Source: Pseudomonas sp. (lineage in GTDB: Bacteria > Pseudomonadota > Gammaproteobacteria > Pseudomonadales > Pseudomonadaceae). Taken from it: 8,256 bases of DNA. The stretch covers positions 1 through 8,256 of the forward strand of contig DPSI01000371.1 of NCBI GenBank assembly GCA_003527165.1, written 5' to 3'. Positions 1-5,750 of the stretch are shown here, piece by piece. The notes under the pieces were generated by a model, which saw only the letters and a list, made by a program, of their open reading frames with translations, was not told the DNA's origin and ran no database searches. The translations under genes were made by a program, and so were the position numbers. Numbering within the stretch: position 1 is the first letter of the stretch; each line of letters begins with the position of its first letter.

Positions 1-1
1 T

Positions 2-274
2 CAGGAGCACCAGCGGCGGCTGGACGAGCTCACCGAAGGCTTCGTATCCATCGACCTGAGCGTCAAGTCCGAAGGGACCAAGGGTTATTTGCGCATCGGC
101 GTGCGTGACAGCGGTCCGGGGTTCGACGTGCAGCGAGCCCTGAACAAGCAGTACTGTGCTGAATGCCTGGGAGGGCGGGGCCTGCGGATGATCTGCCAGC
201 TGAGTGAACGCTTCTATTGGCAGTCGGATGGCAAGGTCCTGAACGTGGAGTTCCACTGGGGCGGTCATGCCTAA
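2..274 (+). CDS. C-terminal end of a regulator with a HATPase domain (probably response regulator/PP2C phosphatase), 5' truncated
   Basis: Only the last 90 codons are visible; the frame is open to the left edge and ends at TAA 272-274. The fragment carries the nucleotide-binding motifs of a GHKL (histidine-kinase-like) ATPase: a G1-type box RDSGPGFD and a G2-type box GGRGLRMI, followed by the final beta strand VLNVEFHWGG. The spacing between the boxes is short, as in anti-sigma-factor kinases of the RsbW/SpoIIAB type rather than full sensor kinases. In many Pseudomonas the gene before the Hpt gene and fliK encodes a receiver-PP2C(SpoIIE)-HATPase protein, and this tail fits that. The receiver and phosphatase parts are outside the window, so the full architecture is inferred. 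The gene is followed immediately by the Hpt gene on the same strand, suggesting co-transcription. Confidence 0.75.
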   Translation, partial: QEHQRRLDELTEGFVSIDLSVKSEGTKGYLRIGVRDSGPGFDVQRALNKQYCAECLGGRGLRMICQLSERFYWQSDGKVLNVEFHWGGHA

Positions 275-293
275 TTTCGCTGTTTTTCCAGCC

Positions 294-298
294 AGGAG
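294..298 (+). promoter_or_regulatory. Shine-Dalgarno AGGAG that sets the Hpt gene start at GTG 306
   Basis: AGGAG lies 7 bases before an in-frame GTG at 306. The upstream in-frame ATG at 267, which overlaps the previous stop, has no good site at normal spacing. The peptide between the two candidates (MPNFAVFPARSVS) does not look like part of an Hpt domain, so GTG 306 is the better start. Confidence 0.6.
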
Positions 299-305
299 CG
301 TATCC

Positions 306-662
306 GTGGTCGATCATCTCGACAGCTGCGTGCTGGCGACTTTGCAGGACGTGATGGAGGCGGAGTATCCGGCGCTGCTGGATACCTTTCTCGCGGATTC
401 GGAAGAGCGGCTGCACCTGTTGCAGAACGCCTGCCGGAGCGACCGTGCGGAAGATCTGCGTCAGGCTGCTCATAGCTTCAAGGGCAGTTGCAGCAACATG
501 GGGGCAGCGCTACTGGCGGAACTTTGTCGCGACCTGGAAGAGGCCGCACGGCTCGAGCAGCTCGATGAGGCTCCCGAACTGATCGAACGCATCGAGCGAG
601 AGTTCGCCATCGTGCGGATTCTCTATCGAGCCGAACGCCAGCGTTGCGGCGGGCCCGGCTGA
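306..662 (+). CDS. Hpt (histidine phosphotransfer) domain protein
   Basis: A 118-residue protein if it starts at GTG 306; it would be 131 residues from the ATG at 267. It is essentially one Hpt domain, a four-helix bundle that carries a phosphoryl group between receiver domains. The phosphorylatable histidine is in the motif AAHSFKGSCSNMG, residue 56 from GTG 306 (69 from ATG 267). The motif is preceded by the helix ALLDTFLADSEERLHLL and followed by the helix LLAELCRDLEEAAR. There is no kinase or receiver domain in the same chain, so its donor and acceptor are separate proteins. The adjacent truncated regulator gene is the obvious candidate partner, by position only. Position before fliK suggests a link to motility or surface-behaviour signalling. 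The family call is firm and the pathway is not. Confidence 0.88.
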   Translation: MVDHLDSCVLATLQDVMEAEYPALLDTFLADSEERLHLLQNACRSDRAEDLRQAAHSFKGSCSNMGAALLAELCRDLEEAARLEQLDEAPELIERIEREFAIVRILYRAERQRCGGPG

Positions 663-681
663 TTTCTGCCTGGCCCGACGC
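646..681 (+). other. Imperfect hairpin spanning the Hpt stop codon, possible attenuator or mRNA 3'-end structure
   Basis: GCGGCGGGCCCGGC (646-659) can pair with GCCTGGCCCGACGC (668-681): 12 base pairs in a 14-base stem with two mismatches, and an 8-base loop TGATTTCT that contains the TGA stop (660-662). No T-run follows, so it is not a standard intrinsic terminator. It could slow or end transcription from upstream, or protect the 3' end of the message, before the separate fliK promoter. The structure is seen; any function is inference. Confidence 0.4.
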
Positions 682-730
682 GCTCGCATCAAGCGTCACC
701 AAGGCTGGTTGTAAACACAAACGAACCCTC

Positions 731-746
731 TGGCCCGTACTTTGCT
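731..746 (+). promoter_or_regulatory. Sigma-54 (RpoN) -24/-12 promoter for fliK
   Basis: TGGCCCGTACTTTGCT matches the sigma-54 consensus TGGCACG-N4-TTGCW at every fixed position except one (A to C). The invariant GG (732-733) and GC (744-745) are separated by exactly 10 bases. Transcription would begin near 757, giving a leader of about 28 bases to the fliK ATG at 785. This fits RpoN/FleQ control of Pseudomonas flagellar genes. I could not recognise an upstream activator site with confidence. Confidence 0.8.
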
Positions 747-784
747 TTAGGAAACGCACGTCATTATCCTCAGCGGAAAGACCC

Positions 785-2005
785 ATGGCCGTTTCCCCCG
801 ATCTGTTGCTCAATATCAAGGCACCCACCGCTGCTGCCAAGGCAGCGAGTGCGTCGACCAAGCCTGCCCCGCAATCCAGTCGGGACGAGCCTTCCAGCTT
901 CGCCAACGTCTACGCGAAGGAACGCCAGGCCAAGCCGGCCGAGCGCCAGGATTGTGCCGCTAAACCTGCCGGTGACAAGCCGGCAAGCGAAAAGCCGAGG
1001 CAGGAAACCGTCAAGGCGGACGGCAGCGAAAAGCCGGCTGCGGCCGAAGCCGGCAATGAATTGCCTGCCGAAAGCGAGATGGCCGACAGCGATTCTCAGA
1101 ACGCCGAGGCCGAACTCGACCCACTGCTGCTGTTCGGCATGGGCGGGCAGGGGAGCGTCGGCGAGGAGCCGCCGCTGACCGGCAGCGAGTTCCTGGTTGG
1201 CCTGGCTCAGGTGCAGGCGACCGTTCAGGACTCCGAAGCAGAGGGCGAGACGGAACTGATTGGGCAGCGTTCGCTGGAGTTCCAGTCTTCGGTCCAGAAA
1301 AGTCCGTTCTCCAATCTCATGCCGAATGAAGCATCGGCGGATGGTCAGGACGCGCTCCCGGCGAGCCTTCTCGCAGATGAAGCGCTCAATGCAGAGTCCG
1401 AGGAACTCACGCTGGAAGAGGGCTTCGGTGAGCTGCTCGAAAACCTGGACGCGCCGAAGGAAAGCCGCACAAGCGCTGCCGATACGGCAATTAACCGGCT
1501 CAATCCGCTGACTCAGGCGATCGCTCAGCAGAACCAGGTCCAGCTGGCGCAGCGACCGACCGTGGTGCCGGGGCAACCGGTACAGATGCAGCAGTCTGGC
1601 TGGAGCGAAGCGGTGGTCGACAGGGTGATGTGGTTGTCGAGCCAGAACCTGAAGTCCGCCGAGATCCAGCTAGACCCGGCCGAGTTGGGGCGCATGGAGG
1701 TCCGTATCGACATGAACAAGGATCAGACCCAGGTGACCTTCCTCAGCCCTCATGCGGGAGTTCGTGATGCGCTGGAAGGGCAGATGCAGCGATTGCGCGA
1801 TATGTTTGCGCAACAGGGCATGACGATGGATGTGAACGTCTCCGACCAATCTCGAGGCTGGCAGGGCGAAGGTGGTGGTGATTCGCGTGGCCGGGGCGTG
1901 CCGGGCGCATCGTCCGCGGGGGATGAGGAGATCACTCAGGGTACGATGGAAGTCAGCACCAATCGTACTGGCCGCGATCGTGGTCTGGTGGACTACTACG
2001 CCTGA
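785..2005 (+). CDS. fliK: Flagellar hook-length control protein FliK
   Basis: A 406-residue secreted molecular ruler that measures the growing hook and then acts on FlhB to switch export from hook to filament subunits. ATG 785 is preferred: it follows GGAAAG (775-780) and gives MAVSPDLLL, a typical Pseudomonas FliK start. The frame stays open upstream to a TTG at 644, but that region holds the sigma-54 promoter. Residues 1 to about 265 are low in complexity and rich in Ala, Lys, Pro, Glu and Ser, with KPA/EKP-like repeats, as expected of the variable ruler part. The conserved C-terminal hook-control domain starts near residue 271 (SGWSEAVVDRVMW) and includes the signature LDPAELG at 296-302 followed by VRIDM. 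A Gly/Ser-rich tail follows. A perfect terminator lies just downstream, so fliK is probably a one-gene transcript. Confidence 0.95.
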   Translation: MAVSPDLLLNIKAPTAAAKAASASTKPAPQSSRDEPSSFANVYAKERQAKPAERQDCAAKPAGDKPASEKPRQETVKADGSEKPAAAEAGNELPAESEMADSDSQNAEAELDPLLLFGMGGQGSVGEEPPLTGSEFLVGLAQVQATVQDSEAEGETELIGQRSLEFQSSVQKSPFSNLMPNEASADGQDALPASLLADEALNAESEELTLEEGFGELLENLDAPKESRTSAADTAINRLNPLTQAIAQQNQVQLAQRPTVVPGQPVQMQQSGWSEAVVDRVMWLSSQNLKSAEIQLDPAELGRMEVRIDMNKDQTQVTFLSPHAGVRDALEGQMQRLRDMFAQQGMTMDVNVSDQSRGWQGEGGGDSRGRGVPGASSAGDEEITQGTMEVSTNRTGRDRGLVDYYA

Positions 2006-2025
2006 TAGCGGTTGTGCTGACACGG

Positions 2026-2053
2026 AACCGGGCTTGGCGCCCGGTTTTTTTTT
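2026..2053 (+). terminator. Intrinsic (Rho-independent) terminator after fliK
   Basis: A perfect 8-bp stem, AACCGGGC (2026-2033) with GCCCGGTT (2039-2046), encloses a 5-base loop TTGGC and runs into nine consecutive T (2045-2053). It begins 20 bases after the fliK stop. It should separate fliK transcription from the fliL operon, which has its own promoter about 95 bases further on. Confidence 0.9.
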
Positions 2054-2148
2054 GCCTCCGCAGAACGCGACGAGCCGGACTATTCGTCTACAAATTGGCC
2101 AGCAGCGCATGGCAATCGTTTACGGCGGTCCTTCCCTGGCCGATACTT

Positions 2149-2164
2149 TGGCACAGCAGTTGCT
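2149..2164 (+). promoter_or_regulatory. Sigma-54 (RpoN) -24/-12 promoter for the fliL-flhB operon
   Basis: TGGCACAGCAGTTGCT matches TGGCACG-N4-TTGCW with a single difference (G to A at the seventh base). The GG (2150-2151) and GC (2162-2163) are exactly 10 bases apart. The predicted start of transcription is near 2175, about 39 bases before the fliL ATG. No other clear promoter is seen between here and flhB, so this one probably drives all eight genes downstream. Confidence 0.85.
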
Positions 2165-2187
2165 CGTAACGCATTGATACGAGTGGA

Positions 2188-2199
2188 ATCACCGGTGAT
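2188..2199. promoter_or_regulatory. Perfect 12-bp palindrome in the fliL leader
   Basis: ATCACCGGTGAT is a perfect dyad located after the predicted sigma-54 start point and 14 bases before the fliL ATG. It could be an operator. However, a perfect 12-mer palindrome is expected about twice by chance in a window this long, so this is weak evidence. Confidence 0.2.
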
Positions 2200-2213
2200 G
2201 ACGGATAATTGGC

Positions 2214-2744
2214 ATGGCTAAGAAACAGGGACCCCCAGACGTAGCGAGTCCTGCAGCTTCGACCGACGGGAAGGGTAAGCTCAAGCTGATTATCCTGATC
2301 GTGCTCGGCTTGCTGTTAGCGGTCGGGTTGTCGGTAGGGAGCACGTTCTATTTCATGTCCCGAGGCGCATCCGAATCACAATCGGACGACGTTGCGCAAA
2401 CCCAGGCGGCACCCCAGCAGCAGGCGGCGATCTATGAAGTGTTGGCACCGGCATTCATCGTCAACTTCACCAACAGCGGTGGTCGTCAGCGCTACATGCA
2501 GGTTAGCGTGGCCTTGATGTCGCGTGACCAGGCGGGGCTCGACGCACTGAAGGAACACATGCCGCTGTTGCGCAATCAACTGGTTATGCTGTTTTCCAGT
2601 CAGGAGTTCGCCACGCTGGCCACGCCGGTAGGGCAGGAGATGCTTCGGCAACAGGCGACCGCCAGCGTCCAGGAACTGGCGCAGAAGGAAATCGGCAAGC
2701 TTGCGATCGAGCAAGTGCTGTTCACCAACTTCGTATTGCAATAG
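2214..2744 (+). CDS. fliL: Flagellar basal body-associated protein FliL
   Basis: A 176-residue inner-membrane protein that sits around the stator units next to the basal body and supports motor torque or stator stability. Residues 1-22 are a short basic and polar cytoplasmic tail. Residues 24-47 are one strongly hydrophobic segment (LKLIILIVLGLLLAVGL). A Gln/Ala-rich linker and the periplasmic FliL domain follow, including YEVLAPAFIVNFTNSGG and the end ELAQKEIGKLAIEQVLFTNFVLQ, typical of the family. The ATG at 2214 has only a weak upstream ribosome site. It is the first gene of its operon, behind the sigma-54 promoter at 2149. It stops with TAG (2742-2744), 12 bases before fliM and in the same reading frame as fliM, with a second TAG between them. 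Confidence 0.95.
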   Translation: MAKKQGPPDVASPAASTDGKGKLKLIILIVLGLLLAVGLSVGSTFYFMSRGASESQSDDVAQTQAAPQQQAAIYEVLAPAFIVNFTNSGGRQRYMQVSVALMSRDQAGLDALKEHMPLLRNQLVMLFSSQEFATLATPVGQEMLRQQATASVQELAQKEIGKLAIEQVLFTNFVLQ

Positions 2745-2756
2745 GGGTCGTTGTAG

Positions 2757-3728
2757 ATGGCTGTTCAAGACCTGCTCTCGCAAGACGAGATCGATGCGCT
2801 CCTGCACGGGGTCGACGACGGTCTGGTCGATACCGAAAGCGATGCCGAACCGGGCAGCATCAAAAGTTATGACCTGACCAGCCAGGACCGCATCGTCCGT
2901 GGACGTATGCCTACGCTGGAAATGGTCAATGAGCGTTTTGCCCGCTATACCCGCATCAGCATGTTCAACCTGCTGCGTCGCTCGGCCGATGTGTCGGTGG
3001 GGGGCGTGCAGGTGATGAAGTTCGGCGAGTACGTACACTCGCTGTACGTACCAACCAGCCTCAATCTGGTGAAGATCAAGCCACTGCGTGGGACTTCCCT
3101 GTTCATCCTCGATGCCAAGCTGGTGTTCAAGCTGGTGGACAATTTCTTTGGTGGCGACGGCCGGCACGCCAAGATCGAAGGCCGCGAGTTCACACCCACC
3201 GAGCTACGTGTCGTGCGGATGGTGCTGGACCAGGCGTTCGTCGATCTGAAGGAAGCCTGGCATGCGGTGCTCGATGTCAACTTCGAGTATGTGCATTCGG
3301 AAGTGAATCCGGCGCTGGCCAATATCGTCAGCCCGAGCGAGGTGGTCGTGGTGTCGACCTTCCATATCGAGCTCGAGAGCGGCGGCGGCGATTTCCACGT
3401 GACCATGCCGTACTCGATGATCGAGCCAATCCGCGAAATGCTCGACGCCGGCTTCCAGTCGGATGTCAGCGATCAGGACGAGCGCTGGGTCAATGCGTTG
3501 CGTGAGGACGTCCTCGACGTGAACGTGCCGCTCAGTGCGACGGTGGTGCGGCGCCAGCTCAAATTGCGCGACATTCTCAATATGCAGCCGGGCGATGTGA
3601 TTCCGGTGGAAATGCCCGAAGACATGATCATGCGTGCCAATGGCATGCCGGCGTTCAAGGTCAAGCTGGGCGCGCACAAGGGCAATCTGGCCCTGCAGGT
3701 GCTTGAATCCGTACTGCGACCCCGTTGA
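2757..3728 (+). CDS. fliM: Flagellar motor switch protein FliM
   Basis: A 323-residue C-ring protein that binds phosphorylated CheY and flips the rotation sense of the motor. ATG 2757 follows AGGGG (2743-2747) with 9 bases of spacing. The N-terminal CheY-binding peptide LLSQDEIDALL is intact (EIDALL at residues 11-16). The middle domain, which contacts FliG, contains the conserved stretch around RRSADVSVGGVQVMKFGEY. The C-terminal SpoA domain, which pairs with FliN, starts near residue 257 (VPLSATVVRRQLKLRDIL) and ends at the last residues. The length is that of other Pseudomonas FliM proteins and no key part is missing. It is co-transcribed with fliL before it and fliN 39 bases after it. Confidence 0.97.
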   Translation: MAVQDLLSQDEIDALLHGVDDGLVDTESDAEPGSIKSYDLTSQDRIVRGRMPTLEMVNERFARYTRISMFNLLRRSADVSVGGVQVMKFGEYVHSLYVPTSLNLVKIKPLRGTSLFILDAKLVFKLVDNFFGGDGRHAKIEGREFTPTELRVVRMVLDQAFVDLKEAWHAVLDVNFEYVHSEVNPALANIVSPSEVVVVSTFHIELESGGGDFHVTMPYSMIEPIREMLDAGFQSDVSDQDERWVNALREDVLDVNVPLSATVVRRQLKLRDILNMQPGDVIPVEMPEDMIMRANGMPAFKVKLGAHKGNLALQVLESVLRPR

Positions 3729-3767
3729 TTCAAAGCCTAACTATTATCAGCCGGTCGAGGAATCGCA

Positions 3768-4238
3768 ATGGCAGACGAACACGAACGCACATCAGCTGAA
3801 GAGCAGGCGCTGGCCGATGAATGGGCCTCCGCGCTCGCTGAGGCAGGTGACGCCAATCAGGACGACATCGACGCGCTACTGAATCAGGGCCCGGCCGCTG
3901 CGCCGACGCCGCCGCGGGCGCCGCTGGAGGAGTTTGGCAGCAGCCCGAAACAGACCGCCATGCCAGTAGGACTCGAGGGGCCCAATCTGGATGTGATCCT
4001 CGACATCCCCGTGTCGATTTCCATGGAAGTCGGCAGCACCGAGATCAGCATCCGCAACCTGCTACAGCTTAATCAGGGCTAGGTGGTCGAGCTCGACCGG
4101 CTGGCAGGCGAGCCGCTGGATGTGCTGGTCAACGGCACCCTGATCGCCCACGGTGAAGTGGTGGTGGTGAACGAGAAGTTCGGCATTCGTTTGACTGACG
4201 TGATCAGTCCGAGCGAACGCATCAAGAAGTTGCGCTGA
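3768..4238 (+). pseudogene. fliN: fliN (motor switch protein), interrupted by an in-frame amber stop at codon 105
   Basis: The start at ATG 3768 is sound, with GAGGA at 3757-3761 and 6 bases of spacing. The first 104 residues are normal: an acidic N-terminus, a DIDALL motif at residues 33-38, a Pro/Ala linker, and the first strands of the SpoA domain (NLDVILDIPVSISMEVG). At 4080-4082 the codon is TAG where FliN proteins, including that of E. coli, carry Ser in QGSVV. One base change from TCG explains it. The same frame then continues for 51 codons to TGA 4236-4238, encoding a textbook FliN end ([12 protein letters not shown], then [11 protein letters not shown]). The unbroken length would be 156 residues, normal for Pseudomonas. 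The 104-residue product would lack half of the SpoA fold. FliN forms the bulk of the C-ring and is needed for flagellar assembly, so loss should be severe. A base-call error, suppression of TAG, or restart at GTG 4083 are alternatives. fliO begins one base after the distal stop. Confidence 0.85.
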
Positions 4239-4239
4239 C

Positions 4240-4659
4240 ATGCGCTTCTCGGCCTTCTTACCGCTGTTGCTGGCATTGCCGGCAATGGCTGCCGAGCCTG
4301 CGGCGAGCATGAACAGCTCCGGCATGGGTACGCAGATGAGCAAACTGCTATTGGGCCTGTTGCTGGTGATTGGTCTGATCTTCCTGCTCGCCTGGTTGCT
4401 GCGTCGGATGCAGCAGCTCAATCCGCGCGGCAACCAGGCCATCAAGCTGATTTCCAGCCATGCCCTCGGTCCTCGCGAGCGGCTGGTGTTGGTGCAGGTC
4501 GGCAGCGAACAGGTGCTACTCGGCCTGAGCGCTGGCCGCATCACGCCTCTGCATGTGCTTGAGGAACCGGTTCATTTACCGGACGCCGAGCCGGCCAACC
4601 CGGAGTTTGCTCAGCGCCTGATGGAGCTGCTTGGCAGGGACCAGAAGGACAAGCATTGA
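4240..4659 (+). CDS. fliO: Flagellar biosynthesis protein FliO
   Basis: A 139-residue membrane protein that helps assemble the FliP/FliR core of the export gate. The N-terminus ([20 protein letters not shown]) looks like a cleavable signal sequence, as in other Pseudomonas FliO. A single transmembrane helix follows at about residues 35-54, then a small cytoplasmic domain with the family pattern [21 protein letters not shown] and [16 protein letters not shown]. The start codon is one base after the distal fliN stop and its ribosome site is weak, so translation is probably coupled to fliN. The amber codon in fliN could therefore lower FliO output. The stop TGA shares one base with the fliP start (TGATG). 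Confidence 0.93.
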   Translation: MRFSAFLPLLLALPAMAAEPAASMNSSGMGTQMSKLLLGLLLVIGLIFLLAWLLRRMQQLNPRGNQAIKLISSHALGPRERLVLVQVGSEQVLLGLSAGRITPLHVLEEPVHLPDAEPANPEFAQRLMELLGRDQKDKH

Positions 4660-5435
4660 TGCTTCGATTGTTGCTCGCGGTCCTGCTGGTGTTGGCCGCT
4701 CCGTTCGCTCTGGGCCAGGACGCCGGGGGCCTGATTACCCAGGGCGACAATCCGCTGTCGATACCGGCGATCACCTTGAGCACCGATGCCGAGGGGCAGC
4801 AGGAGTATTCGGTCAGCCTGCAGATTCTGCTGATCATGACGGCGCTGAGCTTCATTCCGGCGTTCGTCATGCTGATGACCAGCTTTACTCGGATCATCAT
4901 TGTCTTTTCCATTTTGCGTCAGGCGCTGGGCTTGCAGCAGACGCCTTCGAACCAGATCCTCGTCGGGCTGACGATATTTCTCACGCTGTTCATCATGGCG
5001 CCGGTGTTCGAGCGGATTAACAACGAGGCGGTGCAGCCCTATCTGAACGAGCAATTATCCGCGCCGGATGCGATCGATCGGGCAGAGGTGCCGTTGAAGA
5101 ACTTCATGCTCGCGCAAACCCGCGAGAGCGATCTGGAGCTGTTCGTGCGGCTATCGCGCCGGACCGATATCCAGACGCCTGACGCCGCGCCTCTGACGAT
5201 TCTGGTCCCGGCATTCGTGACCTCGGAGCTGAAAACCGCCTTCCAGATCGGCTTCATGATCTTCATCCCGTTCCTCATCATCGACATGGTCGTGGCCAGC
5301 GTCCTGATGGCGATGGGCATGATGATGCTTTCACCGTTGATCATCTCGTTGCCGTTCAAGATCATGCTGTTCGTGCTGGTCGATGGCTGGGGCCTGATCA
5401 TCGGCACGCTCGCCAGCAGTTTCGGCACGCTCTAG
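4659..5435 (+). CDS. fliP: Flagellar type III export gate protein FliP
   Basis: A 258-residue inner-membrane protein; five copies with FliQ and FliR make the export pore. ATG 4659 is chosen over the in-frame TTG at 4656 because AAGGA (4645-4649) lies 9 bases before it. Residues 1-20 are a signal peptide, as is usual for FliP. Hydrophobic segments follow at about 53-75, 98-116, 194-219 and 222-244. Family marks are clear: [17 protein letters not shown] (residues 75-91) and the signature [16 protein letters not shown] (184-199). It ends with TAG 5433-5435. fliQ starts 9 bases later in the same reading frame. Confidence 0.97.
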   Translation: MLRLLLAVLLVLAAPFALGQDAGGLITQGDNPLSIPAITLSTDAEGQQEYSVSLQILLIMTALSFIPAFVMLMTSFTRIIIVFSILRQALGLQQTPSNQILVGLTIFLTLFIMAPVFERINNEAVQPYLNEQLSAPDAIDRAEVPLKNFMLAQTRESDLELFVRLSRRTDIQTPDAAPLTILVPAFVTSELKTAFQIGFMIFIPFLIIDMVVASVLMAMGMMMLSPLIISLPFKIMLFVLVDGWGLIIGTLASSFGTL

Positions 5436-5444
5436 GGGGATTTC

Positions 5445-5714
5445 ATGACACCCGAAGTCGCGGTTGACCTGTTTCGAGAAAGCCTGTGGATGACCGCCAT
5501 GATCGTCGGTGTGCTGGTGGTGCCGAGTCTGCTGGTCGGCCTGGTAGTGGCGATGTTCCAGGCGGCGACGCAGATCAACGAACAAACCCTGAGTTTTCTG
5601 CCACGCCTGCTGGTCATGCTGATGACGCTGATATGGGCGGGACCCTGGCTGGTTCGCGAGCTGATGGAATACACCCAGGGCCTGATCCAGAACATCCCGC
5701 TGATCATCGGATAG
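5445..5714 (+). CDS. fliQ: Flagellar type III export gate protein FliQ
   Basis: An 89-residue protein, the family's usual length, with two transmembrane helices at about residues 13-38 and 52-75. It packs around the FliP/FliR cone and helps close the export channel. The conserved loop AMFQAATQINEQTLSFLP between the helices is intact, as is the start MTPEVAVDLFRESL. A strong ribosome site AGGGGGA (5434-5440) overlaps the fliP stop and lies 4 bases before the ATG. The stop is TAG 5712-5714, backed up by a TGA two codons later. Confidence 0.97.
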   Translation: MTPEVAVDLFRESLWMTAMIVGVLVVPSLLVGLVVAMFQAATQINEQTLSFLPRLLVMLMTLIWAGPWLVRELMEYTQGLIQNIPLIIG

Positions 5715-5750
5715 CCGTGATGATTTGTGCCTCGCGTAAGGCGCGCGCCG

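Noticed and set aside
644..784. Extension of fliK to the TTG at 644 (453 residues)
   Set aside because: The added part overlaps the Hpt gene and the sigma-54 promoter and is unlike FliK. ATG 785 has a ribosome site and the expected N-terminus.
2095..2110. Second TTGGC-CAGCAG stretch resembling the fliL -24/-12 site
   Set aside because: The required GC is not present 10 bases after the GG, so it is not a sigma-54 promoter.
2120..2146. Possible sigma-28 (FliA) promoter with GGCCGATAC before fliL
   Set aside because: The -10-like GCCGATA is good, but no TAAAG-like -35 lies at the right distance. The sigma-54 site just downstream explains the operon better.
1872..2177. A 101-codon plus-strand frame running from inside fliK through the terminator
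   Set aside because: It overlaps the certain fliK end in another frame, crosses a strong terminator and the fliL promoter, and has no recognisable features.
4275..4286. Perfect palindrome ATTGCCGGCAAT inside fliO
   Set aside because: It lies in the signal-peptide codons (Leu-Pro-Ala), and a 12-bp palindrome is expected by chance about twice in a window this size.
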